Positions 57,592 through 64,000 of a stretch of DNA of 64,000 nt are shown here, piece after piece. The position numbers and the translations under genes were made by a program. The stretch covers positions 172,814-236,813 of the forward strand of contig CACNYJ010000002.1 of assembly GCA_902624655.1 (NCBI GenBank). The letters run 5' to 3'. Source of the DNA: an uncultured Thiothrix sp. (GTDB lineage Bacteria > Pseudomonadota > Gammaproteobacteria > Poriferisulfidales > GCA-002705445). How positions within the stretch are numbered: position 1 is the stretch's first letter; each line of letters begins with the position of its first letter. The notes under the pieces are model-generated. The model made no database searches and was not told the origin of the DNA. It saw only the letters and a list, made by a program, of their open reading frames with translations.

Positions 57592-58768
57592 TTTTGGACT
57601 TATTTAATAAACTTTTACTGATTGAAGACCATTGGTGACAACTTGGACATTGCCAAAAATGTCTTATACTGTTAAAACCACAGTTAATACATTCATGTCG
57701 ACTTTCTTTATTAGAATGTGAATTTAAACATTTCTTTATATTGTTTAAACTTTTATTATCAAATGCAATTTTATTTTGTTCGATTAAATTAATATATTTT
57801 GATAGAAGTGTTAATGAAGCTTTACCTTTTTCAAACTCGCTATCATATAGATCAGATAATTCCTTATTATTAATATTTGTTGGCAGTACATTACTGAGAT
57901 TTGAATATAACTCCATTGGATTTTTTATTTTTGATAAACTTTTTACAAATGAAAAAAAGTTTTCTTTTGTTCCAAGATTATCATAAGTCTTTTTAACTTT
58001 ATCAAGTACTAGGTAGGAGAAATTAGGGTTTGAGTCGAAAATACTCATATATCTTTTTAAAGCATCAGTAAAATTTTTATTCTCGAAAGATATATCACCC
58101 AACAGTATTAGTGCTCTTAATGAATTTTTATTATACCCTAGTGCTTTATTAGTATATTTTTTTGCAATATCTAAATTTTCTTTACTTGTTAAAACAATTT
58201 CGTCTTCGGCTAACTCGCAATAGTAGTGAGATATAACATCTGACATATCTTCATTTGTTATAGATTGAATTCTTTCAGCAATATCAATTGCTTTTTTCCA
58301 CTCTTTTTCTTGTTCATATATTTCTTTCAGGTGATGCAGTACTTGAGCAGGATTTTCAATTTCGTATGAAAGCCTAGTAAAGATTAGTTCAGCTCTGTCC
58401 AAAAATCCCGATTTTAGGTAATCCCTTGCAAGTTCTATACTACATTGTTGTCTTATTTCTGGCTTTAGTTCTGGTCTTGCTATTAAATTTTGATGAATTC
58501 TAATTGCTCTATCTACTTCTCCTCTATTTCTAAAAAGATTACCAAGTATTATATGTGTTTCAGCAGTATCTTTATTAACACTGACCATTGACATAAAAGT
58601 ATCTATCGCTTTGTCGTGTTGTTCTGATAATAAATAATTCATACTTTGGAGATATTCAACTGGAATATTATTTGATTTTTTCTTATAAAAAGACTTAACC
58701 GAAATATAAAACAAAATAGCAGAAACGATTATTATTAAAAATATTATTGTTGAAATGGCAATATACAT
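57572..58768 (-). CDS. lapB: LPS assembly regulator LapB (YciM), TPR protein
   Basis: Membrane-anchored regulator that, in E. coli, controls LpxC turnover and LPS level. 398 residues: one N-terminal helix (about 2-22), about seven to eight TPR units (about 40-340, for example DTAETHIILGNLFRNRGEVDRAI), and a C-terminal rubredoxin-like zinc site with two C-x2-C pairs (CINCGF and CPSCHQW) near residues 360-382. It is preceded by lapA, 3 bp apart. Length matches the family. Confidence 0.9.
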   Translation of the reverse strand: MYIAISTIIFLIIIVSAILFYISVKSFYKKKSNNIPVEYLQSMNYLLSEQHDKAIDTFMSMVSVNKDTAETHIILGNLFRNRGEVDRAIRIHQNLIARPELKPEIRQQCSIELARDYLKSGFLDRAELIFTRLSYEIENPAQVLHHLKEIYEQEKEWKKAIDIAERIQSITNEDMSDVISHYYCELAEDEIVLTSKENLDIAKKYTNKALGYNKNSLRALILLGDISFENKNFTDALKRYMSIFDSNPNFSYLVLDKVKKTYDNLGTKENFFSFVKSLSKIKNPMELYSNLSNVLPTNINNKELSDLYDSEFEKGKASLTLLSKYINLIEQNKIAFDNKSLNNIKKCLNSHSNKESRHECINCGFNSIRHFWQCPSCHQWSSISKSLLNKSKNDHYVV

Positions 58769-58771
58769 TTT

Positions 58772-59062
58772 TTACTCTTGAATTGGTATCCTTCTTAAGT
58801 TTTGAACTTCCTTATCTAGCAGTTCATGATCTTTCTTTAAATTTTTATATTTCCTTCTTACGCTGAATACTAGGCCAATTAAGAAAAAAGTTGCAATTAA
58901 TATTCCTAGCAACATAGATAAAAATAAAAAAATACCAAGAGGAATATCATCAAATTGAATAACATGAAAATCTATTAAATAAGGTATTTTATTATAGTAA
59001 ACAGCGGCGACACTTAATATGCACATAAAAACTGCAAGAATTAAACCAAGTAAACGAAACAT
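58772..59062 (-). CDS. lapA: LapA domain membrane protein
   Basis: 96 residues with two membrane helices (about 4-25 and 40-65), then a short charged coiled-coil tail (VRRKYKNLKKDHELLDKEVQNLR). Fits the LapA (DUF1049) family, partner of LapB in envelope control. It lies between ihfB and lapB on the same strand, which is the usual rpsA-ihfB-lapA-lapB order. Confidence 0.85.
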   Translation of the reverse strand: MFRLLGLILAVFMCILSVAAVYYNKIPYLIDFHVIQFDDIPLGIFLFLSMLLGILIATFFLIGLVFSVRRKYKNLKKDHELLDKEVQNLRRIPIQE

Positions 59063-59109
59063 AATTTCTTTTATAATATTTAAAATTATTTGATATTATA
59101 AGGCTTTTC

Positions 59110-59424
59110 TTAAGTTTTGTCCTGAGAATTATTTATTCTGTTTCTTAAGACTTTGCCTGGTTTAAAATGAGCAGCATTTTTACCAGGTAGTGAGACAGAA
59201 TCACCAGTCTTAGGATTTCTCCCAATTCTTGGTTTTCTATAATGAACAGAAAAACTTCCAAAACCCCTAACTTCCGTTCTATCTCCCGAGGCTAGAGTTT
59301 CGATGATTTTTTCAATTAAAGATTTTACAGATAGCTCAACATCTTTTGAGCCAAGCTGAGGGATTTTTGCTGATATCTTTTCAATTAGTTCTGACTTTGT
59401 AATTGAATCTCTTTTGTCTTCCAT
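59110..59424 (-). CDS. ihfB: Integration host factor subunit beta
   Basis: DNA-bending protein, heterodimer with IhfA. 104 residues. SDR-like N-terminus [16 protein letters not shown] and the DNA-arm motif [22 protein letters not shown] near residue 58 are diagnostic of the HU/IHF family; the position after rpsA assigns it to the beta subunit. 16 bp from rpsA. Confidence 0.93.
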   Translation of the reverse strand: MEDKRDSITKSELIEKISAKIPQLGSKDVELSVKSLIEKIIETLASGDRTEVRGFGSFSVHYRKPRIGRNPKTGDSVSLPGKNAAHFKPGKVLRNRINNSQDKT

Positions 59425-59440
59425 AATAATTTAAAAAATT

Positions 59441-61099
59441 TTATTTATCTATTTGCTCTTTTAGGATATCGCCAAGGGAACTTCCTACTGATTCATTCTT
59501 TTGATTATATTGATCTAAGGCCTCACCTTCTTGATGTTTTTCTAAAGCTTTCATTGATAAACTAATCGCTTGATTTTTTTTATCGATGTTAGTAATCATT
59601 AACTCAAGTTCATCATCTAAATTCATTGAATCTACATTCACGTCGGAAGTTAGTTCAGACAGTTTCAAGTTTCCAACCACTTCTGTATCTAAATAAATTG
59701 ATAAATGTTTTGCATTCTTTTCTTGAACTTTGCCTTTGACAACTGATCCTTTTGAATTTTTTTGAATATATTCTTGAAATTTATTAACTGTTAATTGTTT
59801 TACACCCAATGATATCCTTTCTCTATCCGTGTCAGCCGATAATAAGATTGTTTTTAACTCATCACCTTTTTTATAATTTCTTACAGCATCCTCCCCATTT
59901 TCTGTCCAAGATAAATCGGACAGATGCACCAACCCATCAATTCCATCATCTAGGCCAATAAAAATACCAAAATCCGTAATAGACTTAATCTTTCCAATAA
60001 TTATTTCGCCTATATCATGATTATCAATAAATTTAGACCATGGGTTTGGCTGACATTGTTTTATTCCCAGTGATATTCTTCTTCTTTCAGGATCTATATC
60101 TAGAATCATTACATCAATTTCTTGCCCTATTGAAACAAGCTTCTCCGGGTTTGCATTTTTGTTTGTCCAATCCATTTCTGAAACATGAACTAAACCCTCA
60201 ACGCCATTATGAATTTCTACGAAACAACCATAATCTGCAATATTAGTTATTTTTCCTTTTAATTTTGAACCCTCAGGGTGTGCTTTACTTATTTCGAACC
60301 AAGGATCTTCATTTAATTGTTTTAAACCAAGTGAAACTCTTGTTTTCTCTTTATCAAATTTTAATACTTTAACTTCAATTTCATCTCCGACATTAATCAA
60401 TTCTGAAGGGTGTCTTACTCGCTTCCATGCCATGTCAGTTATATGTAAAAGTCCATCAACTCCTCCAAGATCCAGAAAAGCTCCATAGTCTGTAATATTT
60501 TTTACAATACCCTTGACGGTAGAACCTTCTTCTAAATTTGAGATAAGTTCATCTCTTTCATCACTGTTTTCAGATTCCAAAACAGCCTTCCTCGAAACGA
60601 CAACATTATTTCTTTTTTTATCTATCTTGATCACAATAAACTCTAAATCTTTTCCTTCAAGATATGTTGTTTCTCTAACTGGCCTAACGTCAACTAAAGA
60701 ACCTGGCAAGAAAGCTTTGATATCAGCTAGATCAACAGTGAAACCACCCTTAACTTTTCCGGTAATTCTTCCTTCAAGGATTTGTTTATTTTCAAAAGCT
60801 TCTGTTAGCGACACCCAAGCTCTAGCTTTTTTTGCTTTTTCTCTTGAGAGTTTTGTTTCACCAAAGCCATCTTCAATAGCATCAACTGAAACTTCAACTG
60901 TGTCTCCCTCTTGAACTTCAACTTTTCCATCGAAGCCGATAAATTGGTCTATTGGGATCATTCCCTCGGATTTTAGTCCTGCATTAACAATAACTAAATC
61001 TTTTTTTACATCAATTACAGTACCATTTATTATGGTTCCAGGTTTTACCTGTAATTTGGAAATACTTTCTTCAAGTAATGTTGAAAATTCTTCACTCAT
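59441..61099 (-). CDS. rpsA: 30S ribosomal protein S1
   Basis: Binds mRNA on the 30S subunit. 552 residues with six S1 (OB-fold) repeats at about 19-87, 105-170, 190-258, 275-345, 362-432 and 449-517; repeats 3-5 show [10 protein letters not shown] and [14 protein letters not shown] signatures. The acidic N-terminus and the order cmk-rpsA-ihfB are conserved in proteobacteria. 5 bp after cmk. Confidence 0.96.
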   Translation of the reverse strand: MSEEFSTLLEESISKLQVKPGTIINGTVIDVKKDLVIVNAGLKSEGMIPIDQFIGFDGKVEVQEGDTVEVSVDAIEDGFGETKLSREKAKKARAWVSLTEAFENKQILEGRITGKVKGGFTVDLADIKAFLPGSLVDVRPVRETTYLEGKDLEFIVIKIDKKRNNVVVSRKAVLESENSDERDELISNLEEGSTVKGIVKNITDYGAFLDLGGVDGLLHITDMAWKRVRHPSELINVGDEIEVKVLKFDKEKTRVSLGLKQLNEDPWFEISKAHPEGSKLKGKITNIADYGCFVEIHNGVEGLVHVSEMDWTNKNANPEKLVSIGQEIDVMILDIDPERRRISLGIKQCQPNPWSKFIDNHDIGEIIIGKIKSITDFGIFIGLDDGIDGLVHLSDLSWTENGEDAVRNYKKGDELKTILLSADTDRERISLGVKQLTVNKFQEYIQKNSKGSVVKGKVQEKNAKHLSIYLDTEVVGNLKLSELTSDVNVDSMNLDDELELMITNIDKKNQAISLSMKALEKHQEGEALDQYNQKNESVGSSLGDILKEQIDK

Positions 61100-61104
61100 A
61101 AATT

Positions 61105-61779
61105 TTAAATATTTTTATCAACTAGTTCCTTAATTTTATTAAACACTTCGGCTGCGCTAAATTCACTTGTGTCAACAAGTATTGCATCGTTAGCTGGAAC
61201 AAGGGGAGATATTGTTCTCTCAGTATCAGCCTTATCTCTCAACAAAAGTTCATGTATGAGGTTCGGCAAGTTAGCACTAATTCCTTGATCTTTCAACTGG
61301 TTTAATCGCCTTTCGGCCCTTTTTTCCACAGATGCGGTTAAAAAAAACTTAATATTTGCCTCATTAAAGACCTTTGTGCCCATATCACGCCCATCAGCAA
61401 CCAATCCCGGTGCCTTTATATACCTTCTTTGAACAACTTCAAGCATTTTTCGTGCTTTAGCATTTTTCGCAATTTGTGATGCCATTTTTGCAACTTTTTC
61501 AGTCCTTATTTTTTTGGTAAATTCAATCTTATTTACGAAAATCGAAGTTTTACCATTTTTGTCGTATTTAAAATCAATTTCCAATTCATTAATATTTTTT
61601 TCGATATCGTCTATATCTTTTGTAAGATCTATTTTTTTTTCTGATAAAGCAAGTGCTAATGATCTGTATAATGAACCACTATCTAAATAGTTATATCCAA
61701 GGTAGTCAGCAACCATTAAAGCAATAGTTCCTTTCCCAACTCCGCTTGGACCATCAATTGTAATAATTTTAGGATTCAA
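61105..61779 (-). CDS. cmk: Cytidylate kinase
   Basis: Phosphorylates CMP and dCMP. The ATP loop is [15 protein letters not shown] and the CMP-binding part includes [25 protein letters not shown] near residue 144 is also typical. I start it at TTG 61779 ([10 protein letters not shown], 224 residues), which matches the E. coli enzyme; a second TTG at 61803 would add eight residues. Either start lies inside the aroA 3' end, so aroA and cmk overlap by at least 11 bp. Confidence 0.93.
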   Translation of the reverse strand: MNPKIITIDGPSGVGKGTIALMVADYLGYNYLDSGSLYRSLALALSEKKIDLTKDIDDIEKNINELEIDFKYDKNGKTSIFVNKIEFTKKIRTEKVAKMASQIAKNAKARKMLEVVQRRYIKAPGLVADGRDMGTKVFNEANIKFFLTASVEKRAERRLNQLKDQGISANLPNLIHELLLRDKADTERTISPLVPANDAILVDTSEFSAAEVFNKIKELVDKNI

Positions 61780-63082
61780 TTTTTTTCTCGCACTTAATTC
61801 CAAGATTACTCATCAAATCATAAAAATTAGGAAATGATGTTGATATATTTTTTGTATTAAGTATTTTCATACTTCCTTCAGAAACAATTCCTGCGATAGA
61901 GAAAGCCATTGCGATTCTGTGATCATCATAACTATCGATATTCCCACCATGAATTTTACCTCCGAATATCTCTATTCCGTCATCTCTAAGATTATTTTTA
62001 ATTTTACAATTTTTTAATCCTTTTGACATCGCTAAAAGTCTGTCGCTTTCTTTAAACCTAAGTTCTTTTGCATTTACAAGAGTAGTTTTCCCTGAAGCGC
62101 AAGCTGCAGCAATTAATATTATAGGAAATTCATCGATAGCATTTGCAATATATTCTTTTGGAATTATTATCCCCTTGAGATTTGACGAGGAAGCAATAAT
62201 ATCTCCAACTTCTTCGGGGCCCTTTTTTTCTTTATATATTATTTCTATATTCGCCCCCATCATTTTCAATATTTCAATACCTCCTATTCTAGTGGGATTC
62301 AAACCAACATTTTTAATTTTTATTTTCGATTCTTTTGTTATTAAGCCTGCTACAATGAAAAACATTGCAGAAGATATATCTCCCGGGACAGTTATATCTT
62401 TAGATACTAATTTTTTTGGTGGGTTTATGATTAATGTATTTTCTTTTTTCGTTATATCTACTCCAAGATACTTCAAAATATTTTCTGTATGGTCTCGAGT
62501 TTTTTGTTTTTCAGTTATTTTTGACTTACCCAAGGCATAAAGAGCTAGTAATATAATTGCTGATTTAACTTGAGCACTATCAATTTCCATATTATATTCG
62601 ATCGATATAATTTTTTTTGATGGGCTAATTTTAATTGGCGCAGTATTTTTATCAGATAGTTTAATGACCGCCCCCATTTTTATTAATGGTATTGCTATCC
62701 TATCCATTGGTCTCTTATGTAATGAATTGTCGCCAACTAAAAAGCTAGGAAAAATTTGCGCACTTAAAAGTCCGCTAAGGAGTCTCATACTTGTTCCAGA
62801 GTTTTCACAGTCCAGATTTTCTTTTGGTGCTTTTAAACCATTTAGACCAACGCCTTCAACTGTATAAGCATAATTTGAGTCTTTATAAATTTTAACTCCA
62901 AGTTTTTGTAATATGTTACATGTAGCTTTACAATCATCTGATTCAAGAAAATTTTCTACTTTTGCTTTTCCAGTGCTAATTGATAATAGAATCAATGACC
63001 TATGAGATATAGACTTATCACCTGGTACGGATATTTCCCCTGATAAATTTTTAGTCGAATAAACAGTATAATTTTCTAACAT
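61769..63082 (-). CDS. aroA: 3-phosphoshikimate 1-carboxyvinyltransferase (EPSP synthase)
   Basis: Sixth shikimate step. 437 residues. GEISVPGDKSISHRSLIL near residue 15 (phosphate-binding Lys) and NSGTSMRLLSGLL near 93 are the two family signatures; the RFKESDRLLAM motif near 347 and DDHRIAMAFSIAG near 387 follow. The MRLLSGLL form without GNAGT belongs to the class II type common in Alphaproteobacteria. 3 bp after tyrA. Confidence 0.96.
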   Translation of the reverse strand: MLENYTVYSTKNLSGEISVPGDKSISHRSLILLSISTGKAKVENFLESDDCKATCNILQKLGVKIYKDSNYAYTVEGVGLNGLKAPKENLDCENSGTSMRLLSGLLSAQIFPSFLVGDNSLHKRPMDRIAIPLIKMGAVIKLSDKNTAPIKISPSKKIISIEYNMEIDSAQVKSAIILLALYALGKSKITEKQKTRDHTENILKYLGVDITKKENTLIINPPKKLVSKDITVPGDISSAMFFIVAGLITKESKIKIKNVGLNPTRIGGIEILKMMGANIEIIYKEKKGPEEVGDIIASSSNLKGIIIPKEYIANAIDEFPIILIAAACASGKTTLVNAKELRFKESDRLLAMSKGLKNCKIKNNLRDDGIEIFGGKIHGGNIDSYDDHRIAMAFSIAGIVSEGSMKILNTKNISTSFPNFYDLMSNLGIKCEKKIES

Positions 63083-63085
63083 AAA

Positions 63086-63946
63086 CTAATTATTTGAATT
63101 AGATTGTTTTAATAAAGAAATTAAATTATCAATATTACCCGAATTAATATTTGAATCTAATAGCTTTAAATCTTCAATATAATCATTTAAAAATTTTGAT
63201 ATGTATTTCTTATTAGATAAAAAAATATTTGCCCATGCAACTGGGTCACTTCTTGATATTCTTAACATATCAGCTAAGCTTCCCTTTTCATGTACCCATG
63301 GATACTTATTTTCAAAATCTAAATAATTTATTTTTTTAGATAAAGAAAATGAGATGATATGCGGTAAATGGCTTACAACTGCAATAATCTCGTCATGAAA
63401 ATCAATTTCAATTTTAGTTGTTTTACAACCAATTATTTCCCAAAATTTTTTTACCACTTCAAACGATTCGTTACTTGAATTCTTCATGGAACATATTATT
63501 GAAGTTGATCCTGTAAATAAATCGTCTTTAGAATTTTTAATACCAAAATTTTCTGTTCCCGCCATTGGATGTGAGTATATAAAGTTATTAATATCATTTA
63601 AGCTATTATCTAAAAAATATCTAATAATTTTTCCTTTTGCGCTCAAGGTATCAGTAAAAATTTTTTCTGTATCAAAAAAACTTTTCGAGTGATATAAACA
63701 ATTTTCAATTTCTGATACTGGTACACAGAAAATAATTAAATCTGATTTTTCAATTCCATCTACAATGTTTTCTACAATTTTATCAATATATTTTTCTTGA
63801 AAAGCTATTTCAGATACTTTCTCATTTTTATCATATCCGTATATATTCTGAAATTCATTCAATCTTTTCAAAGAACGACAGAGTGATGCGCCAATTAAGC
63901 CCAAGCCAACAACGAAAATATTATCTATTTTTTTATTATTGGACAT
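63086..63946 (-). CDS. tyrA: Prephenate/arogenate dehydrogenase
   Basis: NAD(P)-dependent step of tyrosine synthesis. 286 residues without a chorismate mutase domain. The Rossmann loop is VVGLGLIGASLCRSLK near residue 12; IFCVPVSE near 72, SHPMAGTE near 125 and VVSHLPHIISFSL near 190 are the family motifs. Forms a tyrA-aroA-cmk-rpsA cluster with the preceding gene, so aromatic synthesis and translation genes share a transcript. Confidence 0.93.
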   Translation of the reverse strand: MSNNKKIDNIFVVGLGLIGASLCRSLKRLNEFQNIYGYDKNEKVSEIAFQEKYIDKIVENIVDGIEKSDLIIFCVPVSEIENCLYHSKSFFDTEKIFTDTLSAKGKIIRYFLDNSLNDINNFIYSHPMAGTENFGIKNSKDDLFTGSTSIICSMKNSSNESFEVVKKFWEIIGCKTTKIEIDFHDEIIAVVSHLPHIISFSLSKKINYLDFENKYPWVHEKGSLADMLRISRSDPVAWANIFLSNKKYISKFLNDYIEDLKLLDSNINSGNIDNLISLLKQSNSNN

Positions 63947-63951
63947 AATGT

Positions 63952-64000
63952 TTAACTTTCTGCAGTTGGGTATGAGCCAAGAAATCTGTATAAACTTGCT
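63952..64000 (-). CDS. C-terminal end of a probable prephenate dehydratase (partial)
   Basis: Only the last 15 residues are visible, reading ASLYRFLGSYPTAES and a TAA stop at 63952-63954. The FLGSYP ending is like the C-terminus of PheA-type ACT domains, and a pheA next to tyrA would fit the pathway. The stop is 5 bp before the tyrA start. With so few residues the assignment is tentative. Confidence 0.45.
   Translation of the reverse strand, partial: ASLYRFLGSYPTAES

Noticed and set aside
1..64000. CRISPR arrays, insertion sequences or tandem repeats
   Set aside because: No regularly spaced repeats, transposase genes or long direct/inverted repeats were seen.

Overview
The window is a gene-dense, AT-rich (roughly 30% G+C by eye) bacterial chromosome segment with short spacers and many overlapping genes. 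Several gene orders are typical of Alphaproteobacteria: trpF-trpB-trpA-accD-folC, cvpA-purF, leuCDB-asd-truA, and tyrA-aroA-cmk-rpsA-ihfB followed by lapA-lapB-pyrF. Low G+C, compactness, a short PuuD-like membrane protein and a YhdH/AcuI-type reductase suggest a streamlined marine alphaproteobacterium (SAR11/SAR116/AEGEAN-169-like lifestyle). This placement is inferred from gene content; no 16S rRNA is present. I see no insertion sequence, prophage or CRISPR array.

Layout. 1-13.5 kb is one long minus-strand run for amino-acid, folate, fatty-acid and purine synthesis: aroC, an MFS transporter, leuC, leuD, leuB, asd, truA, trpF, trpB, trpA, accD, folC, a SPOR protein, cvpA and the start of purF. 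13.5-27 kb mixes psd, efp, htpX, an AddA/RecB-like helicase, a DsbC-like isomerase, xerD, an RDD protein, lptG/lptF, pepA and valS. 27-32.5 kb holds an unrecognised 634-residue protein ending in a P-loop, a RibD-C reductase, sohB, an amidase and tsaE. 32.5-36.6 kb has the PuuD-like protein, a leucine-type dehydrogenase, argD and argF; two near-identical hairpin/T-tract elements sit just before the dehydrogenase and argD. 36.5-42.8 kb is a phosphate locus (phoU, pstCAB, phoR, phoB) with a clear Pho box but no pstS. 42.8-47.5 kb has an AgcS symporter, nadC and a TonB-dependent receptor with a Fur/RirA-like operator. 47-54 kb has purC, purE, purK, an AcuI-like reductase and uvrB. 54-64 kb has an aminotransferase, a DUF3050 protein, tRNA-Asn, galU, pyrF, lapB, lapA, ihfB, rpsA, cmk, aroA, tyrA and the end of a probable pheA.

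Most genes are core housekeeping. The best candidates for something undescribed are the P-loop-terminated protein at 27.0-29.0 kb, the paired leader hairpins at 33.3 and 34.5 kb, the DUF3050 protein carrying a heme-oxygenase-like di-metal motif, and the rearranged phosphate locus. Every one of the ten tail-to-tail gene junctions is overlapping or separated by at most 9 bp.
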